Of a stretch of DNA of 50,887 bases, positions 8,264 through 16,541 are shown one piece after another. The notes below the pieces were generated by a model. The model did no database searches. It was not told the origin of the DNA and saw nothing but the letters and a program-made list of their open reading frames with translations. The stretch covers positions 1 to 50,887 of the forward strand of contig NZ_JAFCJM010000048.1 of the NCBI RefSeq assembly GCF_018130955.1, read 5' to 3'. Made by a program: the position numbers and the translations under genes. This stretch comes from Bradyrhizobium liaoningense. GTDB lineage: Bacteria; Pseudomonadota; Alphaproteobacteria; Rhizobiales; Xanthobacteraceae. Within the stretch, counting starts at the first letter, position 1. Each line of letters starts with the position of its first letter.

Positions 8264-9337
8264 CTACCCTTGGCGCGAGCGGGTTAACGCGTCCCCTGAC
8301 GGGTGTTCCGCAACAGCTATCTCGTCTGACGCGTTGTTGCGTGGATTGCCGCGTGCGCTCCTCACGCCGACGTTGCTCCACCCGTTCACCCAGCGTTCAC
8401 GATATTGCCAGACATGGCGCCAGTTTCGCGCCTTTTCGCGGAAATCACGTCTGCCCGAGACCACGCCGGCTGCTCCGTAAGCAAGCAACCGCAGGAGGGG
8501 AAGCATCATATACAATGTCTTGCCTGCGAGAATCGTTGGAGCAGAATTGTGATGCCGCAGCAGCGTGATCCGGCCAGCAAGGACCTTGATGCGTTGCTCT
8601 GCCTGATCGGGTTCGGAAGACTGGCCGTAGTGAATGATGGTAGCCGCAGGCGTGATGGTCGGGCATGCACCAAGCCTGCGCGCCCGGCGGCACAAGTCCG
8701 CTTCTTCGCCATACATAAAAAACTCAGGATCAAAGCCGTCAAGTTGCTTCCAGAGTTCGCGGTCTATGAGAAGAAAGCAGCCCGTCACGATGTCTACGGC
8801 GCGAATGCTGTCACGCTTCCAACCACCGTATCCCTCGGGGTTGAAAACCGCGCTGCTGCGCTTCAAGTTGGTCAGACCAGTAGCAAAACAGAAGATGCTC
8901 CATAAGGTAGCATCTCCCCAACACGAGCCAGGGTTCAAGCGGCCGTCAGACAGCACGGTGCGCCCGCCCCAAATCCCACAGCGTGGATTCGCATCAGCGA
9001 ACTCGTACAGACGATCGATTGCGTGATTCAAGATCAGGGTGTCCGGATTGAGCAGGAGAAACCGGCGACCGCGCGCCCGCAGCGCGGCGATGTTGTTGGC
9101 GGAGGCAAACCCAAGATTTTCTTGCGAGGCGACAAGCTCGATTTGAGGGAAGTTTGCACGAATTGCTTCTGGAGACCCGTCTGTCGAAGCGTTATCGAAA
9201 ACGATGACTTCGTAGAGTACTGTCGTTGTTTGCGCCAAGACAGACCGAATACACTCGAGCGTCATGACGCGTGTGTTGTAGCTCACGATGATGATCGAGA
9301 TGTCCGGCTCAGCGCCTCGATAAATTGCATCCCGCAT
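8264..9337 (-). CDS. Glycosyltransferase family 2 (rhamnosyltransferase/WbbL-like)
   Basis: A 357-residue GT-A glycosyltransferase. Hallmarks are ISIIIVSYNTRVMTLECI, VIVFDNASTDGSPEAI for nucleotide-sugar binding, LLLNPDTLI in place of the DxD metal motif, and FMYGEEADLCRRARRLG (the ED acceptor-base motif of WbbL-type rhamnosyltransferases). A hydrophobic segment follows at about 275-300. First gene of a three-gene minus-strand operon (GT2, deacetylase, formyltransferase). Donor and acceptor cannot be read from sequence. Confidence 0.88.
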   Translation of the reverse strand: MRDAIYRGAEPDISIIIVSYNTRVMTLECIRSVLAQTTTVLYEVIVFDNASTDGSPEAIRANFPQIELVASQENLGFASANNIAALRARGRRFLLLNPDTLILNHAIDRLYEFADANPRCGIWGGRTVLSDGRLNPGSCWGDATLWSIFCFATGLTNLKRSSAVFNPEGYGGWKRDSIRAVDIVTGCFLLIDRELWKQLDGFDPEFFMYGEEADLCRRARRLGACPTITPAATIIHYGQSSEPDQAEQRIKVLAGRITLLRHHNSAPTILAGKTLYMMLPLLRLLAYGAAGVVSGRRDFREKARNWRHVWQYRERWVNGWSNVGVRSARGNPRNNASDEIAVAEHPSGDALTRSRQG

Positions 9338-9796
9338 AGGGTTCCGCCTTGTGCGATACGTAAGGACCCACTCCCCCGCTCAATGTCCGGGTGAACGTAT
9401 GCCCGACAACCATCTTGCTCGAGCATGATTCATCAGGCCCTCTTTCGCGATGGTCTCCAAACCATCCGGGATCGGCTCGTCAACGTGGTGAATGTCAGCC
9501 GGGCCCGACGCCGAGGGCAACCACGACCGTCGGAGAGTTGATCGTCGTGATAAATAATTCTGGAAATGCAGTTCAGCGGCTAGCCGTCGACGACCGTTAG
9601 TCGCTCCTTGCTCCGCCATGCCAAGTGCTCGCTTTGGCAAGCACGAGCTTCTCGGTTCATTAGCGACTGCACCGCCCGGGAGCTGGGCGCCGCGCGCGCC
9701 CACAAAACCGCATCCGCGCACCATTTTACCACGCGCTTCCACTGCAAATCCTGATTTCAAGCGGGAACGAGGGCTTTCTCGTCCCCCGCATGCCAT
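9338..9796. other. Intergenic stretch without a convincing gene
   Basis: Between the GT2 start and the AT-rich island lie about 460 bases of ordinary GC content. A 138-codon minus-strand frame (9380-9796) exists but is rich in Arg, Gly and Ser without any recognisable motif, and looks like chance. It may be a long leader for the GT2 operon. Confidence 0.35.
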
Positions 9797-9856
9797 AATT
9801 AATATTTACCCTAGCCGCTAATTAAACAGCTATAATATTATATTATTTAATTTGCA
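9797..9856. promoter_or_regulatory. AT-rich island, probable GT2-operon promoter region
   Basis: About 60 bases almost entirely A+T (aattaatattta, ctaattaaac, ataatattatattattt) stand out from the GC-rich surroundings. They lie upstream of the GT2-deacetylase-formyltransferase operon and downstream of the beta-helix gene. Candidate promoter or silencer-binding site; no definite -10/-35 boxes assigned. Positions 9857-9969 hold nothing recognisable. Confidence 0.35.
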
Positions 9857-9969
9857 AGTCGTTATTTCCCGGCGGGCGGTCCCGGTCCGAGAATGCAAGT
9901 CGTCAGCTTGCCAATTTGAGGGTCTTCCCGAGACGTTCAGCCCATGCGGGACAAGGGCTGGGAAAGGGA

Positions 9970-10776
9970 TCAGCGGTGGGTTCGAGGGTCAGGAATCAAT
10001 TTGCCTGGCACGAGCTGGTCATTGACGATAGTTGCGCTCCTGACGTTTTCCCATTTGATGATCGTCATTGTTCCGCCGCCCGCATTGTTTATCAAGAATG
10101 CGCCGTATAGGAACGGGCCAACGAAATACACATCCTTCAGGGAAACAGTGACGTTCATGCCATCGGGATGCATTCGTAATCCGTAAGGCCCGCCCCAGAA
10201 CAGGACGTTTTCAAAACTGACTGAGCCGCCTAATCCGTCAGCGTAAAAGAATCCGGCCGTTGCATTGGTGTTGTTATAGGTTTTGAATGTTGTATTGCGA
10301 ACCGTGATGGTGTTGGTCTTGCCGGGATCATAACACTGAAGCCCGTCTGCGTGATCGCCCGGCAAGCCTTTCGTTTCGATGTAGACGCCATCAAGGTTGA
10401 TGCCGCCAACGCCGCTGGAGCCAATACACCGGAATCCCTCATTGGATCGAATGCGGGAATCTTTCAAAGTACAATCGCCGCAGACGACCGAGCTTCCATC
10501 GTTATTGTAATCCCACGAACGATGCTCGACCACTTCACCGTTGCCGAAGAACTTGCCGTAACGGCTGTACGGCTCGGAGGTGTTTCCGGCGAAGCGGGGG
10601 TCATCAAATGAGAGTGGAGGAGGCGACGCCGGAGCAGGAAGAGGCGAAGGAGAGGAGGCAAGATAAGGCGCTTGGCTGGAGGAAAGCGCTTGATCTGCCA
10701 GCGCGGAACCGGAGTAACACAAGCCGGCGATTATTTGAGCCCAGCTGAAGCAGCGCCAACGCGATAATTTCGTCAC
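9970..10776 (-). CDS. Sec-exported right-handed beta-helix protein (pectate-lyase-like fold)
   Basis: From a GTG at 10776, with AGAGGGA 5 bases upstream, this encodes 268 residues starting with a signal peptide (TKLSRWRCFSWAQIIAG...GSALA). A Pro/Ser-rich linker follows, then a parallel beta-helix domain with conserved GDHADGLQCY, KDVYFVGPFLYGA and WENVRSATIVNDQL. The same domain forms the N-terminus of the type I substrate at 16.5-18.9 kb, so the two are paralogues with different export routes. The fold is shared by polysaccharide lyases and epimerases; no catalytic residues can be assigned. The frame runs on to 10833, but the GTG fits the ribosome site and the signal peptide. It lies 100 bases downstream of the protease gene. 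Confidence 0.78.
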   Translation of the reverse strand: MTKLSRWRCFSWAQIIAGLCYSGSALADQALSSSQAPYLASSPSPLPAPASPPPLSFDDPRFAGNTSEPYSRYGKFFGNGEVVEHRSWDYNNDGSSVVCGDCTLKDSRIRSNEGFRCIGSSGVGGINLDGVYIETKGLPGDHADGLQCYDPGKTNTITVRNTTFKTYNNTNATAGFFYADGLGGSVSFENVLFWGGPYGLRMHPDGMNVTVSLKDVYFVGPFLYGAFLINNAGGGTMTIIKWENVRSATIVNDQLVPGKLIPDPRTHR

Positions 10777-10876
10777 GGATGTCCCTCTGTTTAGTTGATC
10801 GCGGCCGTGCGGATTATAAGTGCCACAAGCCACAGGCGATCTTCACCAGCGATCTGCCATTGAATGGTTGTCGGGT

Positions 10877-11488
10877 TCATGCCCCCTTCCCGTCGATCCT
10901 CGCCCACAGAATGTGGCTCGGCATTTGCACCCGAACCCAGCGATAGAGAACACGCGACCACGGTTTGATCTCGGGCGAGAGATTGTCGAGAACGAGATCG
11001 CCACTGCCGGTGCGTACGAGAAGCACCAGGTGGTGCTCTCCGGAACCGACGACGACTTCGCTCAATAGCAGGACTCGCGCAGGCCAGCCGCGCCGAAGCA
11101 ACTCGTGGCGCTTGCTCACGGCGTAGTCATTGCAATCGCCGCGATCCGGGTTGATGACCCACTCCTCTCCGGCAAGGCCGCGTTCGTTGCGTGCCGGCAC
11201 GATGGCGAGGTTCACCGCGCGATTGACCTCCTGCAGAGCCGCCCAGCGGTCCTCGGTCAGCCGGATCGGCCCACCGCGAAACGAGCGCCGCAGAAGACAT
11301 TCCGCCTCGTAGCGCAGGCAGAACACGGTGTACGCAAAGGGCGGCAGCGTCGGGCTTCCGAGCTCGATGTGCTGAGTCCCTGCCCGCAGCGTCGCCGGCA
11401 GGGCCATGCGCCCTGCGCCCGCCCATTGAATTCCTCCGATCATGATCGCGAGCGCCGCGGCGACGACGGAGCCGGAGGTTCGATACAT
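10877..11488 (-). CDS. BTLCP (bacterial transglutaminase-like cysteine protease, LapG-like)
   Basis: A 203-residue periplasmic cysteine protease. A signal peptide (SVVAAALAIMIGGIQWAGA) is followed by the catalytic Cys in NPDRGDCNDYAVSKRHELL, the His in GSGEHHLVLLV and the Asp in DLVLDNLSPEI, in the order Cys-His-Asp. ATG 11488 with GAGGGG just upstream is preferred to the TTG at 11503. Family members such as LapG cleave surface adhesins exported by type I systems. Two type I systems and their substrates lie in this window, so those are candidate targets (inference). Probably cotranscribed with the beta-helix gene from the AT-rich region upstream. Confidence 0.88.
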   Translation of the reverse strand: MYRTSGSVVAAALAIMIGGIQWAGAGRMALPATLRAGTQHIELGSPTLPPFAYTVFCLRYEAECLLRRSFRGGPIRLTEDRWAALQEVNRAVNLAIVPARNERGLAGEEWVINPDRGDCNDYAVSKRHELLRRGWPARVLLLSEVVVGSGEHHLVLLVRTGSGDLVLDNLSPEIKPWSRVLYRWVRVQMPSHILWARIDGKGA

Positions 11489-11503
11489 CTGCCCCCCTCG
11501 CAA

Positions 11504-11850
11504 ACGCCAAACTGAGGCTCGGATCCGCTGGCTGCGCTGACACCGTCAGTACCGCGGCAACTATATTTCTCCTTTTAATTTATTTAATTTAATTGTCAAT
11601 TAAATATAATACAACAAGGTAAAATGATTCATCCGTGCACATCGATGCCGCCGCAACCCGCTGGTCCCGCGCAGAGGCACTTCGAACGATCTTGCACCCC
11701 GCGGTAGCCACATCGCCGGCGCCAGGGCCGCCCCGCCTGGCGTTCAGAATTAAGGCAATAATTTAACGACTCGGACGATTTAATCGTTGATTCAATGCGA
11801 ACACTCGGCAAATCGTATTCCGAACGGCTTCTCTTTCCTCACGATCGAGA
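11504..11850. promoter_or_regulatory. Promoter region with AT-rich islands and two palindromes
   Basis: This is the divergent gap between the protease gene and a small plus-strand gene. It contains the palindrome ATTTAATTGTCAATTAAAT (11587-11605, 9-base arms around one T) about 100 bases before the protease start, and CGATTTAATCG at 11776-11786, identical to the copy at 3161. Both are good operator candidates. The middle (11640-11750) is ordinary GC-rich sequence without a gene. Confidence 0.45.
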
Positions 11851-11856
11851 TTGCAC

Positions 11857-12249
11857 ATGCCGGAAGAACTGCTCGTCATTCTGGGGGTTGAGGCCACCCT
11901 GCTTGTCTTCGTCACAGCGATGACTCTGCACCGCAAGCGAACGGATGTGCTGAGCGGGCTGCACCGCCGAGCGGCCCGCAGGTCCGCCGGCCGGCACAAC
12001 AAGCATTCGGCACACTCGATCCGTGCGGACGCACGGGCTTGGCTGTCGCTGCCGACCACGCGGATCGGTATTGGCAGGCTCATCCCAGCCAATCTCTGGC
12101 GGCTGCTCGGAAGCGCCCGATCAGGCCTGACGAAGGTGCGAAAGCTGTCTACCCTTGTGGTTCGTTCCTGGCGGCCTGAGGCCCCTCGAGCCACGCCCTC
12201 CGGCTCCAGACGCATTGCAGGGGCTGGTCGTCAGTTCGGTGCACGTTGA
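11857..12249 (+). CDS. Small hypothetical protein with an N-terminal membrane segment
   Basis: A frame of 130 residues begins MPEELLVILGVEATLLVFVT, consistent with one transmembrane helix, followed by a very basic Arg-rich tail. Codons favour G/C in the third position, which supports coding on this strand rather than the overlapping minus-strand frame. The ribosome site is weak, and a TTG at 11851 is an alternative start. A perfect 12-bp hairpin follows the stop. No family recognised, and the gene could be spurious. Confidence 0.42.
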   Translation: MPEELLVILGVEATLLVFVTAMTLHRKRTDVLSGLHRRAARRSAGRHNKHSAHSIRADARAWLSLPTTRIGIGRLIPANLWRLLGSARSGLTKVRKLSTLVVRSWRPEAPRATPSGSRRIAGAGRQFGAR

Positions 12250-12255
12250 TGCCGA

Positions 12256-12283
12256 GGCCCGAGTGGCTTCTGCCACTCGGGCC
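12256..12283. terminator. 12-bp perfect hairpin, possible bidirectional terminator
   Basis: The arms ggcccgagtggc and gccactcgggcc enclose the loop ttct. There is no good T-run on either side, so a Rho-independent role is uncertain. It follows the small plus-strand gene and, in the other direction, a relic of an hlyD 3' end. Its setting is copied at 13150-13179. Confidence 0.5.
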
Positions 12284-12309
12284 CGCGTCATTTCGCGTCT
12301 GGCAAAGGC

Positions 12310-12354
12310 TCAGCGTTCCCAAAACGCGCGCCCCGCCTCATAGATTTGATCGAT
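12310..12354 (-). pseudogene. Relic of an hlyD-like 3' end
   Basis: On the minus strand this encodes IDQIYEAGRAFWER followed by TGA, matching the end of the intact adaptor at 13204 (LHDQAERAFKER). The DNA ggcaaaggctcagcg around the stop is nearly identical to agcaaaggctcagcg at 13198, and a hairpin follows both copies at the same distance. The frame stays open, without a start codon, to a TAG at 12451. I read it as the remnant of a duplicated type I secretion adaptor gene. Confidence 0.55.
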
Positions 12355-12507
12355 GGCGGCGCGGCGCAATCTGGGGCTCCGGGCGGGCCGAGGCCTAACG
12401 ATAGGCTTCGGATGCAACGCGACGAGCGGCGAGCCTTCCGCTGTGAGTAGCTATTCTCGCTGATCACCCAGCGCACAGCACGTCCGCAAGCTCGGCATTG
12501 CCCTTGT

Positions 12508-13104
12508 TCAGTTGAATTTCTTTTTCGTCTTGAACATCAATGTTATCCGCAGCAATGGACAGACTCTTGAGATTCCTCTTGCGGCGTGCGGAATATTCCC
12601 CTGGAAAAGCACCAACCGATTTGGACGTGGCAGAACTGCTGCGATGATGTCTGGCGGTGGTTGTTGGGTTAGGAAGACGGTCTCGCCCGCCCAATTGGGG
12701 TCCCAAGTTGGATTGGAATAGAAGACTGCCGTGTAGTCGCTGGGATTGGCTGAATCCAGATGGGCCGAACCTTCGCATCCGTATGGATAACCGTTTGCAT
12801 AGCACCTCATCAGGGTGTGGCCTTTGAAGATCGTTTCCTCCAAGAGGCTCCACATTTTCCAGATGACCGGAGATTCTTTCAACAAGGCATCTGAACAATC
12901 TGACGTGTCAGCTTCGTCGTATCCCCCGGCAAAATGCTTGTACCAATAGCGATAACTGCCGGGTGCTTTGTATGATACTGCTCCAAATTTCCATGATGTA
13001 TTTTGCAGATAGTCTTGAACATCGGCCAACAATTGTTGTTCCAGGACATCATCATAGAGACGAACAACGGGGTTTTGTGAGAGTATGATGGGTTGCGATG
13101 CCAT
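12508..13104 (-). CDS. 2OG-Fe(II) oxygenase (prolyl-4-hydroxylase-like)
   Basis: A 198-residue non-haem iron dioxygenase. The double-stranded beta-helix shows the metal ligands His and Asp in SAHLDSANPSDYTAVFY, the distal His in LVLFQGNIPHAARGIS, and the 2-oxoglutarate-binding Arg in VCPLLRITLMF; NPNWAGETVF-like sequence between them is typical of the prolyl 4-hydroxylase group. The ATG at 13104 has GGGAG about 11 bases upstream. It is visibly less GC-rich than the secretion genes and sits between the two copies of an hlyD 3' end with hairpin, suggesting later insertion. Position after the exporter suggests it modifies the exported protein or the polysaccharide (inference). Confidence 0.82.
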   Translation of the reverse strand: MASQPIILSQNPVVRLYDDVLEQQLLADVQDYLQNTSWKFGAVSYKAPGSYRYWYKHFAGGYDEADTSDCSDALLKESPVIWKMWSLLEETIFKGHTLMRCYANGYPYGCEGSAHLDSANPSDYTAVFYSNPTWDPNWAGETVFLTQQPPPDIIAAVLPRPNRLVLFQGNIPHAARGISRVCPLLRITLMFKTKKKFN

Positions 13105-13149
13105 TTGTCCAATAGCTCCCTGAGCGCGGGCTCGGTGCTCGTTGATGTA

Positions 13150-13179
13150 CAGCCCCGGGTGCGGATGCACCCGGGGCTG
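13150..13179. terminator. 13-bp perfect hairpin between hlyD and the oxygenase
   Basis: The arms cagccccgggtgc and gcacccggggctg enclose the loop ggat. It lies 25 bases after the adaptor stop and 46 bases before the oxygenase start. There is no U-run, so it may be an attenuator or processing site rather than a strong terminator. Arm sequence differs from the copy at 12256, but loop size and flanks match. Confidence 0.5.
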
Positions 13180-13203
13180 TGTCATTTCATGTCCAGCAAA
13201 GGC

Positions 13204-14517
13204 TCAGCGCTCTTTGAATGCGCGCTCCGCCTGATCGTGTAGCGGCTTGAGCAGGTAGGACAGCGCGGTTCGACCTGCCGTCTTGATGAAGACCTCCACC
13301 GGCATGCCGGGCAGCAGCTTGGCCGACCCGAGTTTCGCCAGCTCTTCCGGCTTCAGCAGGACGCGCCCCGTGTAGTAGCTCGTTCCGGCGCGCTGATCCT
13401 GTGTAATGTCCGCCGAGACCATGCTGACTTCCCCGTCGATTTCGGGCGTGGTCTTCTGGTTGAACGCTGCGAACCGCATTGTCGCGGTCTGCCCGACATA
13501 GACCTGGTCGATATCGCGCGGCGCGATCTTGACCTCAACCGCAAGCGAGTCCGCATCGGGCACGATCAGCATGATTTGCTCGCCGGGAGAGATAACACCC
13601 CCAACCGTGTGGACGCTCAGCTCGTGGACCCGGCCGGATTGTGGTGCCCTGATATCGATCCGATTCAATTGATCGACCGCCGCAGTTTTGCGCTCGCCCA
13701 GCTCAGAGAGTTTCGAGCGCGTTTCGATCAGGTCCTTGCCGACTTCCGTCCGCAGGTCCTGGTCGATCTGAATGATCTGGAGTCCAATTTCGGAGATCTT
13801 GCCCTTCGACTGAGCAATCATTCCCGCCAATTGGCTGCGCTCGCCTTCCAGGCGGGCGGAATCGCGCTCAAGGGAATTAAGTCGGGTGATCGGCACCAGA
13901 TTTTTTTGCCAGAGACTGCGCACGCCCTCCAGCTCTTGGCGGATAAATTCGACTTCCTTCTGTTTGGCCTCGGTCTGCCCCGTATAGCCCTTGATCTCAT
14001 TTTCCAGCTGCGCACTTTTCTCCTGCAATTGCGCTTTTTGGCCGCTCCTCGCCTGACGACGCAGGTCGAACAGCTTCCGCTCCGCGGTGATTGCACGGGT
14101 CGCCTCGGAGTTGCTCTCCTTGGCCCGGTCGAGCAGAACCTTGGGAAACATAACCTGCTCGGCGCCATCGCGCTCGGCCTCGAGACGAGCCTGCCGCGCG
14201 AACAGCTCATCGATGCTGTTGGTGACGATGGTCGCATTTGCGAGCGTCTGCGTCTCGTCGAGGCGGATCAAAATGTCCCCTGCATTGACCCGGTCGCCTT
14301 GCCGCACGCGCAACTCGCCCACGATCCCACCAGTGGCGTGCTGGACCTTCTTGACGCTCGAATCCACCACGACCACGCCTTGGGCGATCACCGCGCCTGA
14401 CAATTGGGTCGTTGTCGCCCAACCGCCGATCCCAAAGGTCACCAAGGCGAACATGATCATACCGACGATCATGTAACGTTGGATGGATTGCATCGCCGGT
14501 GCCACCTGGCCGTTCAT
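13204..14517 (-). CDS. Type I secretion membrane-fusion protein (HlyD/PrtE/PrsE family)
   Basis: A 437-residue periplasmic adaptor linking the ABC exporter to an outer-membrane TolC-type channel. One N-terminal transmembrane helix (about 17-35) is followed by a biotinyl-lipoyl half-motif (GGIVGELRVRQGDRVNAGDI), a long coiled-coil hairpin (about 95-290), the second lipoyl half (IDIRAPQSGRVHELSVHTVG) and the beta-barrel ending PGMPVEVFIKTAGRTALSYL. The ATG at 14517 overlaps the TGA of the ABC gene (ATGA). Length is normal for the family. Confidence 0.93.
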   Translation of the reverse strand: MNGQVAPAMQSIQRYMIVGMIMFALVTFGIGGWATTTQLSGAVIAQGVVVVDSSVKKVQHATGGIVGELRVRQGDRVNAGDILIRLDETQTLANATIVTNSIDELFARQARLEAERDGAEQVMFPKVLLDRAKESNSEATRAITAERKLFDLRRQARSGQKAQLQEKSAQLENEIKGYTGQTEAKQKEVEFIRQELEGVRSLWQKNLVPITRLNSLERDSARLEGERSQLAGMIAQSKGKISEIGLQIIQIDQDLRTEVGKDLIETRSKLSELGERKTAAVDQLNRIDIRAPQSGRVHELSVHTVGGVISPGEQIMLIVPDADSLAVEVKIAPRDIDQVYVGQTATMRFAAFNQKTTPEIDGEVSMVSADITQDQRAGTSYYTGRVLLKPEELAKLGSAKLLPGMPVEVFIKTAGRTALSYLLKPLHDQAERAFKER

Positions 14518-16448
14518 CGGCTGCCTCCTTGAGCTTCCGCGACCACCCTGAGCGGCACAGGATTTCGCAAGACTCTCTTGAGAACCTCCTCCCTGTTGCC
14601 GAAGGATTGAACTTTGCCTTCCCCAAGGACCAGCACGTGATCGACGCCCTCGAGCGCCTTCGGGCGGTGCGCGACAACAGCCACGATGCCGCCGCGCCGA
14701 CGCACGTTCAGGATCGCCTCCGTCAGGGCCTCCTCACCTTCCGCATCCAGGTTTGACGATGGCTCATCAAGGACCACCAGGAACGGCTTACCGTAGAACG
14801 CCCGCGCGAGCCCGATGCGCTGCCGTTGGCCAGCCGAGAGCGCCAGCCCTCCTTCGCCGATTTTCGTGCTGTAGCCTTCCGGTAGGGAGAGAATGAGCTC
14901 GTGTGCGCCCGCAGCATGCGACGCTTCCAGAACCGCGGCGGCCGTGGCCTGCGGATCGAACCGGGCAATGTTCATCGCGATGCTGCCGTCGAACAGTTCG
15001 ACGTCCTGAGGCAGATAGCCGATGTGCTTCCCGAGGGCATCCGAAGACCAATGATCCAGCGCGGCATTGTCGAGTCTGATCCTGCCGTGAACGCAGGGCC
15101 ACACCCCGACAAGCGCCCGCGCCAAGGTCGATTTGCCCGATCCGCTCGGACCGATGATTCCGACGGCCTGCCCGCTTCGCAGTTGGAATGAGACCTCGCT
15201 AAGGGTCGGCCTCTGCGAATTTGGTGCACCGACATAGAGATGCTCGACCGAAAGAGTGTCCACCGGTGCGGGCAGCGCGAGCGGTTCCTCTTCGGCGGGC
15301 AGCAGCTGCAGCAGTTGGTCCAATCGTTGTCCCGATTGCCGCGCCGCGACGAAGCCCTTCCAGTTCGCAATCGCCATTTCGACGGGCGCGAGTGCCCGTG
15401 CTGTCAAGATCGAACCGGCAATGATGATGCCGGCGGTCGATTCCTGATTGATGACAAGGACGGCTCCAACGGCGAGAACCAGCGATTGCAGGATCGACCG
15501 AAAGACCTTGGAAGCGCCGCCCAGGCCGCTTGCGACATCACTGGCCCGCTCGTGGGCGGCGAGGTACCTCGCATTGACCTCACGCCAACGCAAAGCCGCC
15601 TGTCGCCGCATGCCCATCGCGTGCAGAACTTCGGCATTTCGTCGCCCCTCGAGCGCCAAGGCAGTTCGCGACACGGCCAGCCGCGACGAGGCCTTTGTCG
15701 GCCCGCGCATTCGCGTTTCAGCCAGCATTGTAATGCCGACCAGAACCAATCCGCCGACCAGCGCAGTGACGCCGATCCAGAAATGGAAAAGGAAGCAGAC
15801 GCCGAGATAAACCGGCATCCACGGGAGATCGAACAACGCCGTCGGCCCACCGCCGGACAGGAATCCACGGACCTGGTCGAGATCCCGCAACGGCTGGAGT
15901 CCGTCGCCATCGGCTTTCGTCTTGAGAGGGATACGCACGAGCGCGTCGAAGATGCGCGCGCTCAGCTTTTCATCGAGATACCGGCCGACGCGCACGCTGA
16001 TCCTGCCCCTGACGAAGTCAAGTCCGCCCTGAAACAGGTAGAGCACGGTCGCCAGCACGATCAATGCAACCAGCGTCGGTATGCTGCGCCCGGGCAGCAC
16101 CCGGTCGTAGACCTGCAGCATGAAGAACGAGCCGGTGAGCATCAGGAGATTGCTCATGCCACTGAAAGCCGCGAGAGCCCAGAAGATCCGGCGGCAGGAC
16201 CGCAGGAAGGCCGACATCTCCGACCCCGGCTCGTTATACTCGTCAGCCGGCCGCGACCGATCGGAGAACAGTTTTTGCCGCAAGGCTTCGACCAGATGCC
16301 TTGCCAAGCCAATCAGCTGCGATGTCCGAAGTTCGGCACGTTCTACCCACCCTCTCGCGATGGCCGGCAGTCCTGCCAGGAATGGAAGCTGGATTCGGTG
16401 AGGATTTGCGGGCGGGGGGATCACCCCCCGCCGTGCGAAGTCAGTCAT
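14514..16448 (-). CDS. Type I secretion ABC exporter (PrtD/PrsD-like)
   Basis: A 644-residue half-transporter: a transmembrane domain (about 75-370) and a nucleotide-binding domain with Walker A GPSGSGKST, signature LSAGQRQRI and Walker B FLVVLDEPSSNLD. There is no C39-type peptidase domain, in line with the PrtD/AprD class that exports C-terminal-signal proteins. An extra N-terminal segment of about 75 residues precedes MSAFLRSCRRIFWALAAFSG, where PrtD homologues usually start, so an internal start is possible. It lies 93 bases downstream of its likely substrate gene and overlaps the adaptor gene by 4 bases. Confidence 0.93.
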   Translation of the reverse strand: MTDFARRGVIPPPANPHRIQLPFLAGLPAIARGWVERAELRTSQLIGLARHLVEALRQKLFSDRSRPADEYNEPGSEMSAFLRSCRRIFWALAAFSGMSNLLMLTGSFFMLQVYDRVLPGRSIPTLVALIVLATVLYLFQGGLDFVRGRISVRVGRYLDEKLSARIFDALVRIPLKTKADGDGLQPLRDLDQVRGFLSGGGPTALFDLPWMPVYLGVCFLFHFWIGVTALVGGLVLVGITMLAETRMRGPTKASSRLAVSRTALALEGRRNAEVLHAMGMRRQAALRWREVNARYLAAHERASDVASGLGGASKVFRSILQSLVLAVGAVLVINQESTAGIIIAGSILTARALAPVEMAIANWKGFVAARQSGQRLDQLLQLLPAEEEPLALPAPVDTLSVEHLYVGAPNSQRPTLSEVSFQLRSGQAVGIIGPSGSGKSTLARALVGVWPCVHGRIRLDNAALDHWSSDALGKHIGYLPQDVELFDGSIAMNIARFDPQATAAAVLEASHAAGAHELILSLPEGYSTKIGEGGLALSAGQRQRIGLARAFYGKPFLVVLDEPSSNLDAEGEEALTEAILNVRRRGGIVAVVAHRPKALEGVDHVLVLGEGKVQSFGNREEVLKRVLRNPVPLRVVAEAQGGSR

Positions 16449-16541
16449 GGCACCCGCCCTTGAAGCACGCCTTGGTTACAGAGCCCCCACGAGGTCCCCA
16501 AGGCAGTTGTTGAGCACTACTCCGTGTGATTGGCCCGTCCG

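Noticed and set aside
9380..9796. 138-codon minus-strand frame in the intergenic region
   Set aside because: Arg/Ser/Gly-rich without motif, no convincing start, and it runs into a promoter-like AT island.
11763..12215. 150-codon minus-strand frame overlapping the small plus-strand gene
   Set aside because: Third-position G/C preference and a membrane-helix start favour the plus-strand frame.
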